DNA of 64,000 nucleotides from a virus: positions 1 through 64,000 of IMG/VR virus record IMGVR_UViG_3300024520_000049; one strand, written 5' to 3'. The number at the start of each line of letters is the position of its first letter. Position 1 is the first letter of the stretch. Both the position numbers and the translations under genes were made by a program. Positions 8,952 to 17,744 of the stretch are shown here, piece after piece. The notes under the pieces were generated by a model that worked only from the letters and a program-made list of their open reading frames with translations, searched no databases and was not told the origin of the DNA.

Positions 8952-9191
8952 ATGAACGATGCATACAGGCAGGGTTTCGTCGATCGCTGCGCCTCGCAAG
9001 GGGTCGACCCGAAGCAGCTGGCAAAATCGGCAGCGATGAGTAAAGTTATAAAGGGCGTCGCATCCGCAGCTCATAAGGCCACGAAAACAACGGATTTGTC
9101 GCCAATACTAAAGCGCGTACAAGCTGCGATGAAGAAGCGGTGGGACAAGATGTCTCCCGATGAGCGCAGTAAATCGCTGATGCAAGATTAA
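8952..9191 (+). CDS. 79-residue KCAEHG-motif protein
   Basis: A very short protein. Residues 5-20 (YRQGFVDRCASQGVDP) are a clear motif member, followed by the K-x-A-rich stretch KQLAKSAAMSK also seen after the motif in other members. The rest is a basic helical segment (about 28-79) rich in Lys and Ala. It lies 35 nt ahead of the RNA polymerase gene and 1 nt after the previous stop. A small basic protein with this tag could be a DNA- or RNAP-associated packaged protein, but that is speculation. Confidence 0.7.
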   Translation: MNDAYRQGFVDRCASQGVDPKQLAKSAAMSKVIKGVASAAHKATKTTDLSPILKRVQAAMKKRWDKMSPDERSKSLMQD

Positions 9192-9225
9192 CACGCTACC
9201 AAGGTTTTAACATGGGATCCATCAA

Positions 9226-12200
9226 ATGCCTCTTCCACCTCCTAAACCAGCTCTCCCGCCTGGCGTCCGGGCTTTCGACGATGTTGAAACTACTCGAGAT
9301 CTTATCTACTCGGGCACGTTATCAGCGTTACAGCGCAGATTTCCGGTAAGCGACGGCACCCACCGCCTCGAGCTTTCCAACGTACGCTATTCAGGACCCC
9401 AGACCTATTCGCTGAAGCAGCAGAAGAAGGCGCTGATGTCTAACCGCTCACTGCGCACCCCCGTCACCGGCACCTGGAAACTTACTGACGAAACCACAGG
9501 TAAAGTTCTTGATGAGCGTGAGGACATCGTCATGCACGTGCCCTACTACACGCAGCGCGGCACGATTATCAATCGCGGCAACGAGTATACGATTGTCAAC
9601 CAAGCACGCCTGAAGCCGGGAGTCTACACACGTACTAAGCTGTCTGGCGAGCACGAGGCGCAAGTCAACATCAAGCCAGGTACTGGTAAGAACTTCCGCA
9701 TGTGGATGGAGCCGTCCACTGGTATTTTCCGCGTCAACGTCGGCCAGGCCAACATCCCTGCGTACCCGTTCCTGCAGATGATGGGCGTCACTGATGAGCA
9801 GATGCAGACAGCCTGGGGACCAGAGGTTTACGACGCCAACCGGAACAAGATAGACAAGCAGTCGACCAACAAGCTGTACAAGCGGTTCTCCGGCTATCAG
9901 TACCAAGATGGGCTGGACGATAGCGAGAAGATCAAGTACCTCAAAGAAGCAGTCGCCAAGTTTGAGCTGGACCCAGAGGTAGTCGCGCGCACCATGGGGC
10001 TGGAGAACACGGCCGCCGTTACGCCAGCGCTCCTCATGCGCACCACTCAGAAGCTGTTGAATATCAGCCGCGGAGAGGAGGAGGAGGATGATCGCGAGGC
10101 GCCGCAGTTTGCCAACGTCCTTAGCATAGAAGACTTTATGAAGGAGCGCATTGACAAAGACGCCGGCCGAACGGCCAAGCAGCTCTTATTCAAATCACGC
10201 CGCAATAAGACGCTGAAGTCTGTTCCGCGCGGCGCGCTCAACCCTTATTTCCAAAGCTTACTACTGGGCAGCGGCTTGGCCACCCCGCTCGAGGAGACCA
10301 ACCCCTTCCAGATCCTGGACCAGCAGAATCGTATCGTGAAGCTGGGTGAGGGCGGCATCACGAGCGCCGAAGCAGTTACCGACGACGCTCGTGACGTAAA
10401 CCCAGGGCAAGCCGGCTTCATTGACCTGATTAGTGGCCCCGAGTGCTTAGCCCACCCCGAAGAGTGGGAACTTTTCACGGATAGAGGTTGGAAGTGCCCG
10501 AAGGACATCAACGAACAAAGCCGACTAGCCACCCTCCGTGCTGATAATACACTGACATTCAACGTACCTGAGAAGATTGTTCGTACACAGTATACAGGGG
10601 AAATTTTCACGGCAAGTTCAAAATTTCTGGCCTATGCCGTCACCCCGAACCACCGTAACTGGACACGGCCCTACCCGGACCAAGCGTCCAAATGGAGGTT
10701 CGAGCGCGCAGACAAGTCGCATGACAAGTGCCGGTACTTCCAAACAGGGCACGAGCCTTATAGCGGGGACCCGGAGATTAGCTCTGTACGGATTAGTAAG
10801 GATCTCAGCTATCCGCTGAATACTTGGGCGGCGTTTTTGGGGTGGTACCTGGCGGAGGGGTCCACTAAAGGGCACACCTCAGTGTCTGGGGTGAACAAAC
10901 GGTGCTCCGTGACGATTTCTAAGGTTGCGACGTACCGGCCCCAGGAGGCTGCGGAGATTGGGGAGCTGCTTGATGAGATGGGTGAGGATTATAAGTACGA
11001 TGATCGTGCGTTTAACATCAACAACACAGTGCTGGCGGAGTATTTGCACCAGTTTGGCAAAGCAGGGAACAAGTATATACCTGAGGAGGCTCTGCAATGG
11101 CCGCAGCAGGCTAGAGAAAACCTGCTACGCACCCTGGTGACGGGCGATGGTCGATTTATTCCGGGAACGCGCGAGGCCTTCCGAAAGAAGAACTTTGTGA
11201 GCACGTCCCAGAAATTAGTTGATGGAGTTGAGCGAATTGCGATTTCGTTGGGGTACCCTGTCTACAGAGGGATCGAGAAAGACGATCGTGAGCATGTTAA
11301 GTCAACAAATTATAGAGTCGGTCTCCACGCGTATAAGCACCGCACACTGGTCCCACGCCCATGGGAAGATAAAACACCCTATAAGGTCGAGAACTACTCC
11401 GGTGATGTTTTTTGCGTAGTGGTGCCCACTGGGCGTTTTCTTGTAAGGTATAAAGGCTGTACCTCGTTCTGGACCGGAAATAGTGAGAAAATAGGCATTG
11501 ATGTTCGGGCCGCCTACAAAACATTCAAAGGTGAGGACCAGCAACTCTACGCAGAGTTCTTAAACCCGAAAGGTGATGTGGAGTACCTCAAGCCCGCCGA
11601 CGTGTCCGACGCGACAGTAGCGTTCCCCGGCGAGGATCTGTCCCGGCCGAACAACGCTGTGTACGCGCTCAAGGGCGGCAAGATGCAGCGGACCAAGGCG
11701 AAGCAGGTAGATTACCAGATCCCCTCCTACGCTCATATGTACGGGCCGACGAACAACATGGCGCCGATGCCTACAGGGTTCATGCCCTCCCGCGCCTTCT
11801 ACGCTGCCAAGTACTGGAGCCAGTACCTGCCGATGGTGAAGGGCGAAGCACCTTTAGTGCAGACACAGATGCCCGACAGCGACTTGACCTTCTCTGAGCA
11901 TTATGGTCGAAAGGTTGGCACATTGTCGGCAAAGGGTGGTGGGGTGGTAACTAAGGTTACCAATGACAGCATTACGATCACAAACGAGGATGGCAAGAAG
12001 CAGGTCGTGGAGATGGTGCAGAATTTTCCATTTAACCGCCTCACAGCCATCAGCTACTTCCCCACGGTGAAGAGCGGCGATGTGGTCAATCCAGGTGATA
12101 TGCTTGCGCACTCCAACTTCTCTGATAAAAAGACGGGTGCGATGAACATGGGGGTCAACCTGAAGACCGCGGTTGTACCCTACAAAGGATTCTCCTTCGA

Positions 12201-15200
12201 GGATGCTTATGTCATCAGTGAGTCCGCAGCGCAGAAGCTGGCCTCGGAGCGGCTGTACGGCTTCGACAAGGAATCACGGAATAACGTGGAGATCGGTCTC
12301 AACAAATTTACGAGCGCGTTCCCCAAGGCGTATACCACCAAGCAGCTGGAGAGTATGGGCAAGGATGGCGTTGTCCGCGAGGGCTCGGTCGTCCACAAAG
12401 GGGACCCCATTATTTTAGCTGTCGGACCTAAGCTGCTGTCGTCTGAGGACGCAGAGCTCGGTAAATTGCACAAGGCTCTCCGCAACTCGTTCCGCAATGA
12501 AGCGACAGAGTGGGAGTATAGCACGCCCGGCGTGGTGACGGATGTCGGCCAGACCACAACTGGAGTCAAGGTCAACATCAAGAGCCAGACCCCGTCCAAG
12601 GTGGGGGACAAGCTCTCCAACCTGCAGGCGTCCAAAGGAATCATCGGCAAGATCATCGCGGATGAAGAGATGCCCAAGGACACGGAGTCAGGGGAACCCT
12701 ATGAGATGCTGCTGAACCCGATGGTGGTTCTTTCCCGCGTGGCCCCCAATCAGCTTGTAGAGCTGCAGCTGGCCAAGATCGCCAAGAAGACTGGCAAACC
12801 TTACAAGCTACCCAGCACACCACCCGCCGGCATGACTTGGACGCAGTTTGGTGCTGAGGAGCTGAAGAAGCACGGGCTGGAGGAAAGCCGCGGCATTTAC
12901 GATCCTGAGCTCGGGCGCGAGATCAAAGGCTTGGGTGAGGGCTACATGTATATGAGCGCGTTCCACCACTTGGCGGAGAAGAAACTGTCCGGCCGGGACG
13001 TCGGCGGCTACACGGCTGATCACCAGCCTGGCCGCGGATCGAAGACTGGCGCGAAGAAGATGTGCTTCCCTGCGCACCAAAAGGTTATGACGTTAGATGG
13101 CGAGAAAAAAATCGGCCATATTGTGGAGAAGCGCCGAAATGAGCTCGTCTGGGCTCCTGATGATCAAGGCACCTGGGGTTATTATAAAATTACGAACTGG
13201 TGGACCAGGAGAGGGCTCCCATCCGAGCTGCTGAATATTCGGGTTGCCAATGTGTACTCCTCTACTAAAACCTCTTATTACCGTAATCTGCATCCGACAC
13301 GTAATCACGAGATATATCGTTATGACGGGGCGAAGGTCAGAGCAGACGCCCTGAAAGTGGGTGATCAGCTGGCTTCCTGGGGCTACACCATATCCAAGGA
13401 TCAACGATCACTTCTTGTTGGGTCTATGCTTGGAGATGCGGCTATTTGCGACTTAGGAGGTTCCGCTTCTTTCTACAGCGACATGCATTCGGACAAACAA
13501 AGGTATTACCTGGAGTGGAAGGACTCGATCCTAAACCCACTGACACCCACTGGCGTGAGAACCTCTATGCGGGACGAACTAACGACAGGCCCCGATGGGG
13601 GTTTTGCCAAAACAGGTAAGCGTAAACGTGTAGCAACACTGACGATACATCGGCACGATGTAGCCAAGTGGCTCGAGAATCTGTTTTATCGGGACAAGGT
13701 TAAGGTGGTGACCGACGAGGCCTTGTCGGTTCTGACCCCCATCGGGTTAGTGGCGTGGTTTTTGGACGATGGGTGCGTACACAAACGCGCCACACGCAAA
13801 GACGGCACTGCGGCTCTCACGGGCACAATTGCTACCCACGGGTTCAAGCCGGAGTGCCGAGCGAAACTTGCGGAGTTTTTAAGCTCGACTCTCGCGGCTA
13901 AAGTGACAGTAACCAAGGCGGGCGCGCTCTGCTTGTCAGCTTCAGCCTGTACTGCCCTATCGGGTATGACAGCGTGGTATGTTCCGTTTACTGCAATACC
14001 CAAAAGCAAGATTTATCTAAGAGCGTATGCGAAAGCTCAGCAGGAGTCTGGCGATGTTAAGCTCATTACACCCTGTGTTGGTGGACTTGGCACAGTTCCT
14101 GCCGAGGTTATCAGCATTAGTCCATACAGACCCTACAAAGGGGGCGTTGAGGACGAGATAAACCTGTACGATCTAGAGGTGGAGGGTGTCCATCGGTACT
14201 GCGCTTCAAACCTTGTGGTGTCCAATAGTTCGATGGACGTTAATGCGCTGCTGGCCCACGGCGCCCCGGAGGTGCTCAAGGACTCTCACCTGATCCGCGG
14301 AACCAAGAACGAGGACTTTTGGAATGCCCTGCGCATGGGCCGACCACTGCCTGAACCTGGCGTACCCTTTGTGTACGAGAAGTTTATGAACACCATGAAG
14401 GCCGGCGGTATCAATATTAAGAAGAAGGGAGACATCCTGGAGATCATGCCGTTGACCACTAAGGACGTCGCTTCGGTAAGCTCCGGCGCGGTAAATAGCG
14501 CGCGTACAATCAACAGCCGCACACTGGACCCAATCAAGGGCGGACTTTTTGATCAGACGCTCACGGGCGGCATGCAGGGGAAGAAGTGGACCCATGTCGA
14601 TCTGGCCGAACCCATCGTCAACCCTGTAATGGAGGAGCCCGTGCGCCGGCTGCTGGGTCTGAAGGCCCGCGAGTTGTCTGACGTGATCGCCGGCCGCCAT
14701 GAAGTCGGCGGCAGCACAGGAGGCAAGGGTCTGCGCGCCGCGCTCGCCGCACTGGACGTGGACAAGGAGATTGAGAAGTACCGCCTCCAGATTAACGCTT
14801 CGCGCGGAGCAAAGCGGGACAACGCGGTGAAGGCGCTTCGGTACCTGGTAGCGGCCAAGAAGCAGGACATCCATCCAGAGGATTGGATCATTGACAAAGT
14901 TCCAGTTATACCGCCTATCTTCCGTCCGATCTCACAGATAGGCGACGTTCTGCGCGCTTCGGATATGAATGAGCTTTACCGCGATTTGATTGAGACCAAC
15001 AACGGGATCAAGACACTGCGTAAGGATCTACCCGGGTCGGCACTCGCTGATGAGCGGCTGCAGTTGTACAAAGCAGTCACCGCCGCCGTAGGTCTTGGTG
15101 AGCCGATCACCCCCGAGGGCGTGTCTAAACGATGGAAAGGTGCGATCCGCCAAGTGATCGGCACAAGCCCAAAGACTGGGCTGTTTCAGTCCAAGGTGTT

Positions 15201-15822
15201 GTCGAAGACCGTGGATGTTGTCGGCCGTGGTGTTGTCGCACCAGATCCGTCGCTGGACATGGATTCTGTGGGTATTCCCGAAGATAAGGCCTGGGTCCTG
15301 TATCGGCCGTTCGTTACCAGGAAGCTTGTGCGCCGCGGCTTCCCGCCGCATCGCGCGGCGGAGATGGTGGAGAATCGTACCAAGGAAGCTGAGGATATGC
15401 TGCTCCAGGAGATGAAGGATCGGCCAGTGCTGCTGGACCGTGCCCCGACCTGGCACAAGTTCAACCTTCTGGCGTTTACTCCGCATATTGTGAAGGAGGA
15501 CGTCATTCGCGTGTCTCCGCTGATTGTTGGCGGGTTCAATATGGACTTCGACGGGGACACTGCGAATTTCCACGTCCCTGTGTCAGACAAAGCGGTGAAG
15601 CAGGCGAAAGAGCGCATGATGCCCAGCCGCAACCTGTTCCGCACGACAGACCTGCAAAGCCCGCAGCATACTCCTGGCAAGGAGATGGTGATGGGGCTGT
15701 ATCAGCTTACCCGCAAGCCCACAGGGAAACCGCCTGTGGTGTTCAAGAACAAGCGCGAGGCCAAAGAGGCCTACCGCAAAGGTATGATCGGACCCAATGA
15801 TCCGATCATAATACAGGGATAA
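9226..15822 (+). CDS. RNA polymerase beta/beta'-N fusion precursor with two inteins
   Basis: Catalytic subunit of a DNA-directed multisubunit RNA polymerase. The 2198-residue precursor would be 1464 residues after removing inteins at 407-752 and 1280-1667. Beta landmarks are: NRGNEYTIVNQARLKPGVY (matches bacterial NGTERVIVSQLHRSPGVF); the RDVNPGQAGFIDLISGPE region; FEDAYVISE (991-999); GDKLSNLQASKG from 1128, with both active-site lysines; and LNPMVVLSRVAPNQL. Beta' landmarks after the second intein are: PPIFRPISQIGDVLRASDMN; RAPTWH (2072-2077); and the magnesium-binding NMDFDGD, with DFDGD at 2107-2111. The protein ends shortly after SPQHTPGKEMVMGLYQLTRK. The N-terminal beta' zinc ribbon is missing. 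The rest of beta' is encoded at 20183. The Shine-Dalgarno is weak. Confidence 0.96.
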   Translation: MPLPPPKPALPPGVRAFDDVETTRDLIYSGTLSALQRRFPVSDGTHRLELSNVRYSGPQTYSLKQQKKALMSNRSLRTPVTGTWKLTDETTGKVLDEREDIVMHVPYYTQRGTIINRGNEYTIVNQARLKPGVYTRTKLSGEHEAQVNIKPGTGKNFRMWMEPSTGIFRVNVGQANIPAYPFLQMMGVTDEQMQTAWGPEVYDANRNKIDKQSTNKLYKRFSGYQYQDGLDDSEKIKYLKEAVAKFELDPEVVARTMGLENTAAVTPALLMRTTQKLLNISRGEEEEDDREAPQFANVLSIEDFMKERIDKDAGRTAKQLLFKSRRNKTLKSVPRGALNPYFQSLLLGSGLATPLEETNPFQILDQQNRIVKLGEGGITSAEAVTDDARDVNPGQAGFIDLISGPECLAHPEEWELFTDRGWKCPKDINEQSRLATLRADNTLTFNVPEKIVRTQYTGEIFTASSKFLAYAVTPNHRNWTRPYPDQASKWRFERADKSHDKCRYFQTGHEPYSGDPEISSVRISKDLSYPLNTWAAFLGWYLAEGSTKGHTSVSGVNKRCSVTISKVATYRPQEAAEIGELLDEMGEDYKYDDRAFNINNTVLAEYLHQFGKAGNKYIPEEALQWPQQARENLLRTLVTGDGRFIPGTREAFRKKNFVSTSQKLVDGVERIAISLGYPVYRGIEKDDREHVKSTNYRVGLHAYKHRTLVPRPWEDKTPYKVENYSGDVFCVVVPTGRFLVRYKGCTSFWTGNSEKIGIDVRAAYKTFKGEDQQLYAEFLNPKGDVEYLKPADVSDATVAFPGEDLSRPNNAVYALKGGKMQRTKAKQVDYQIPSYAHMYGPTNNMAPMPTGFMPSRAFYAAKYWSQYLPMVKGEAPLVQTQMPDSDLTFSEHYGRKVGTLSAKGGGVVTKVTNDSITITNEDGKKQVVEMVQNFPFNRLTAISYFPTVKSGDVVNPGDMLAHSNFSDKKTGAMNMGVNLKTAVVPYKGFSFEDAYVISESAAQKLASERLYGFDKESRNNVEIGLNKFTSAFPKAYTTKQLESMGKDGVVREGSVVHKGDPIILAVGPKLLSSEDAELGKLHKALRNSFRNEATEWEYSTPGVVTDVGQTTTGVKVNIKSQTPSKVGDKLSNLQASKGIIGKIIADEEMPKDTESGEPYEMLLNPMVVLSRVAPNQLVELQLAKIAKKTGKPYKLPSTPPAGMTWTQFGAEELKKHGLEESRGIYDPELGREIKGLGEGYMYMSAFHHLAEKKLSGRDVGGYTADHQPGRGSKTGAKKMCFPAHQKVMTLDGEKKIGHIVEKRRNELVWAPDDQGTWGYYKITNWWTRRGLPSELLNIRVANVYSSTKTSYYRNLHPTRNHEIYRYDGAKVRADALKVGDQLASWGYTISKDQRSLLVGSMLGDAAICDLGGSASFYSDMHSDKQRYYLEWKDSILNPLTPTGVRTSMRDELTTGPDGGFAKTGKRKRVATLTIHRHDVAKWLENLFYRDKVKVVTDEALSVLTPIGLVAWFLDDGCVHKRATRKDGTAALTGTIATHGFKPECRAKLAEFLSSTLAAKVTVTKAGALCLSASACTALSGMTAWYVPFTAIPKSKIYLRAYAKAQQESGDVKLITPCVGGLGTVPAEVISISPYRPYKGGVEDEINLYDLEVEGVHRYCASNLVVSNSSMDVNALLAHGAPEVLKDSHLIRGTKNEDFWNALRMGRPLPEPGVPFVYEKFMNTMKAGGINIKKKGDILEIMPLTTKDVASVSSGAVNSARTINSRTLDPIKGGLFDQTLTGGMQGKKWTHVDLAEPIVNPVMEEPVRRLLGLKARELSDVIAGRHEVGGSTGGKGLRAALAALDVDKEIEKYRLQINASRGAKRDNAVKALRYLVAAKKQDIHPEDWIIDKVPVIPPIFRPISQIGDVLRASDMNELYRDLIETNNGIKTLRKDLPGSALADERLQLYKAVTAAVGLGEPITPEGVSKRWKGAIRQVIGTSPKTGLFQSKVLSKTVDVVGRGVVAPDPSLDMDSVGIPEDKAWVLYRPFVTRKLVRRGFPPHRAAEMVENRTKEAEDMLLQEMKDRPVLLDRAPTWHKFNLLAFTPHIVKEDVIRVSPLIVGGFNMDFDGDTANFHVPVSDKAVKQAKERMMPSRNLFRTTDLQSPQHTPGKEMVMGLYQLTRKPTGKPPVVFKNKREAKEAYRKGMIGPNDPIIIQG
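10444..11481 (+). mobile_element. Intein 1 of RNAP (beta conserved region), LAGLIDADG type
   Basis: 346 residues, from Cys407 (CLAHPEEWELFTDRG) to Asn752, followed by Ser as +1. Endonuclease motifs are FLGWYLAEG (537-545) and VTGDG (638-642). The C-terminal splice region is NYSGDVFCVVVPTGRFLVRY followed by FWTGN/S. The residue before the terminal Asn is Gly rather than the usual His. It interrupts the segment equivalent to bacterial ETPEGPNIGLI, among the most conserved parts of beta; the joined exteins read ISGPE-SEKIGID. Presence of Cys1, terminal Asn and Ser+1 supports splicing competence. Confidence 0.92.
13063..14226 (+). mobile_element. Intein 2 of RNAP (beta C-terminal motif), LAGLIDADG type
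   Basis: 388 residues, from Cys1280 (CFPAHQKVMTLDGEKKIG) to Asn1667, followed by Ser. Block B-like LHPTRNHEIYRY, endonuclease motifs LLVGSMLGDA (1396-1405) and VAWFLDDG (1509-1516), then block F NLYDLEVEGVHRYCASN and end VVSN/S. It sits in the segment equivalent to the bacterial beta C-terminal GGKAQFGGQRFGEMEVWAL, so excision joins GRGSKTGAKKM to SSMDVNALLAHGA. The penultimate residue is Ser instead of His, as in the mini-intein at 20786. Confidence 0.92.
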
Positions 15823-15825
15823 CAT

Positions 15826-16413
15826 ATGAAAGATAATCCACATTTTCCCACGGGCCTGACCGTGATGGCTGGTAAGTATATGAAGTACGCCGGAAAGTAT
15901 GTGCGCGGCCGTTGGCAAGACGACAACGCGCTGGCTGATCTCTCCAGCACACCTGAGAAGCAGATAGGGTGGGGCTTTAAGTTCGACATTATCTTCGGCT
16001 ACACCATCCGCCCCATCCCCAAGATCTGGAAGAAGGGGTTCTGGACACATAAGCCTAGTATTAAAGATATCGACGACGCTGACTTCGAGAAGGTATTCCC
16101 CAAGAATGCCAATAACATCCGCAAGGTGCTGGCACTTCGGGACGGCTACTCTGGTAAGTATGACGTGTACAACCCCTGGTACGGAGATTACTGGTTCATC
16201 CTGCGCCTGCCCCGCTGGGTGCCGACGGTGTTCTTCTCCATTAACACCCCGTGGAGAAGTGCTTACATCGGCAACAAGGCTTACCGTATCGATCCTTTTG
16301 AGAATGATATGTCGTGGACAAACAAAGTAGACGAAGACCGTGCCGACGACGTGGCGCCCACTCACCGGTATTACGCGCTGTGCCCGTCGGTCTCAACAAG
16401 GAGTCATCGATAG
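15826..16413 (+). CDS. Aromatic-rich protein of unknown function
   Basis: 195 residues, begins 3 nt after the RNAP stop codon and so is surely co-translated with it. Strikingly rich in Trp, Tyr and Phe (for example FKFDIIFGYTIRPIPKIWKK and YNPWYGDYWFILRLPRW), with basic residues alternating. No signal peptide and no domain I can name. Its position between the two RNAP genes might suggest an RNAP-associated protein, but small unrelated genes also lie in this interval. The ribosome site is AGGGATAAC. Confidence 0.65.
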   Translation: MKDNPHFPTGLTVMAGKYMKYAGKYVRGRWQDDNALADLSSTPEKQIGWGFKFDIIFGYTIRPIPKIWKKGFWTHKPSIKDIDDADFEKVFPKNANNIRKVLALRDGYSGKYDVYNPWYGDYWFILRLPRWVPTVFFSINTPWRSAYIGNKAYRIDPFENDMSWTNKVDEDRADDVAPTHRYYALCPSVSTRSHR

Positions 16414-17085
16414 GTGATAAAAGTGGCCGACCCGAAAGAGAAGCTCTACATCGCTGGACCTGTTACGGGGATAGCGAATAGGAACGAAGCGATGTTCACC
16501 CGCGCGGAGCAGATGCTCCAGCGAGAGGGGCATGAGACAGTCAACCCGTTGACAGTAATGCCAGACGATGAGGACTTGCCCTGGGTTGACGCGATGCTCA
16601 AAGACATCCCGCCAATGATTCAATGTGACGGCATGGCCATACTTCCGGGGCCGTGGTATAACTCTTCGGGCGTGAAGCTGGAGCTTCACATAATGATAGC
16701 ACTGAAGAAGTCCATCTACCACTTCCAGGAGATCGACGGCGAGCTTCAGCTGTTCCCAGGCCCGCCGAGCGATTACGGGTCCGCAATAGCCGAAGCGCAA
16801 TCACTGGTTTATGGCAACCGCGGCGCTGCCTATGGCCATCCGTATGAAGACTATACGAAGACTGCTGCGTTCATGTCAGTGATCCTTGGGATGGAGGTAA
16901 CGCCTGAGAAAGCCATACTGTGTATGATTGCAGTTAAGCTCTCCCGGGAGATTCATCAGTCTAAGCGAGATAACAGAGTTGACATGATTGGGTATGCAGA
17001 ATGCCTGCAAAGGTGCTATAATCTAAATGAAGACGAAAAGCAACGAATAACCGAAGGTGTCTATGGCGGAGCAGATAAAGCTTAG
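16414..17085 (+). CDS. DUF4406-like plus DUF6378-like protein (nucleotide metabolism type)
   Basis: 223 residues from a GTG start directly after the preceding stop, with AAGGAG upstream. The N-terminal half carries YIAGPVTG (12-19), a pattern of the DUF4406 / nucleoside 2-deoxyribosyltransferase-like Rossmann fold. The matching segment CDGMAILPGPWYNSSG (about 72-88) follows, with an acidic residue and a Gly-rich turn. The C-terminal half (about 130-210) has RGAAYGHPYEDYTKTA and VKLSREIHQSKRDNRVDMIG, as in phage DUF6378-type domains. It is probably an enzyme or sensor acting on nucleotides or their derivatives. The specific reaction is not known to me. Confidence 0.72.
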   Translation: MIKVADPKEKLYIAGPVTGIANRNEAMFTRAEQMLQREGHETVNPLTVMPDDEDLPWVDAMLKDIPPMIQCDGMAILPGPWYNSSGVKLELHIMIALKKSIYHFQEIDGELQLFPGPPSDYGSAIAEAQSLVYGNRGAAYGHPYEDYTKTAAFMSVILGMEVTPEKAILCMIAVKLSREIHQSKRDNRVDMIGYAECLQRCYNLNEDEKQRITEGVYGGADKA

Positions 17086-17404
17086 CGAGTACTGGCTGCG
17101 GCGATGGTCGAGGCTTGTACGGATGCGGGATGGATACGTTTGTTATGTTTGTAGCGAAAATTGCAAAGATACTAGTCAGGCTCATCACGTGTATCCGAAG
17201 GCTGTTTATCCGGAGAACGCCTACTGTCTCGACAACGGAGTCTGCGTCTGTGCCGACTGCCACCAGCCCATTGTCCACAGTACCAGAGAGTCCTGGAGAA
17301 AGTTCACAGGGTTCTTCAAGCGCTACGCCCGTTACGCCCGAAACCGCAAGTTCAACGCAGCCAACCAGCTACGAGTCTGCAGAGAAAACAAACACCACGA
17401 ATAA
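17063..17404 (+). CDS. HNH endonuclease
   Basis: 113 residues from the ATG at 17063, preceded by CCGAAGG and overlapping the previous gene by 23 nt. A typical HNH fold is seen: CYVC (27-30), AHHVYP with His41/42, an Asn in the YPENAYCLDN stretch, and CADCHQPIVH (63-72) with catalytic and zinc ligands. Small stand-alone HNH proteins are often homing nucleases, or packaging nucleases when next to terminase. Here it lies between the split RNAP genes and no terminase is visible, so a homing or DNA-processing role is more likely. Active-site residues appear intact. Confidence 0.85.
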   Translation: MAEQIKLSEYWLRRWSRLVRMRDGYVCYVCSENCKDTSQAHHVYPKAVYPENAYCLDNGVCVCADCHQPIVHSTRESWRKFTGFFKRYARYARNRKFNAANQLRVCRENKHHE

Positions 17405-17417
17405 GGAGGATCACCCC

Positions 17418-17744
17418 ATGGTTTTAGAAATGAACTGCTATCAAGACAGAGGCGGCAAGCACCGGTTCCGCGTATATGCTGCGAATCACAAAGTGCTGGC
17501 CCGAAGCCCCCGTGCGTTCAAAACAGACGCAGAGCTCAAAACGCGTGTCGACCTCATCCTCAAGCAAGACTACGACGCGCAACTGTACAAGGACCGTCGC
17601 GGTGAGTGGCGCTGGCGATTTGAAGCTGCCGTGGGCGGGAAGAAGGAAATCATTGTAATCTCGTCTGAAGGCTACAAGAATCACGGGGACTGCAAAACAG
17701 CCTCTGATCTTGTGCTCGACGCGGATAGGGCTGAGCACGGATGA
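17418..17744 (+). CDS. DUF1508 (YegP-like) domain protein
   Basis: 108 residues; ATG preceded by a perfect AAGGAGG. Two tandem copies of the DUF1508 pattern are visible: CYQDRGGKHRFRVYAANHKV (about 6-25), and YKDRRGEWRWRF followed by ISSEGYKNHGDC (about 58-98). The second shows the family's characteristic SSEGY motif. The biochemical role of this family is poorly defined. The gene overlaps the next one by ATGA. Phage copies are not unusual. Confidence 0.8.
   Translation: MVLEMNCYQDRGGKHRFRVYAANHKVLARSPRAFKTDAELKTRVDLILKQDYDAQLYKDRRGEWRWRFEAAVGGKKEIIVISSEGYKNHGDCKTASDLVLDADRAEHG

Noticed and set aside
9212-9349. 45-codon reading frame from ATG 9212 overlapping the RNAP start
   Set aside because: Out of frame with and embedded in the RNAP gene; AAGG is 7 nt upstream but the product shows no recognisable features. 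Kept only as a possible leader peptide.
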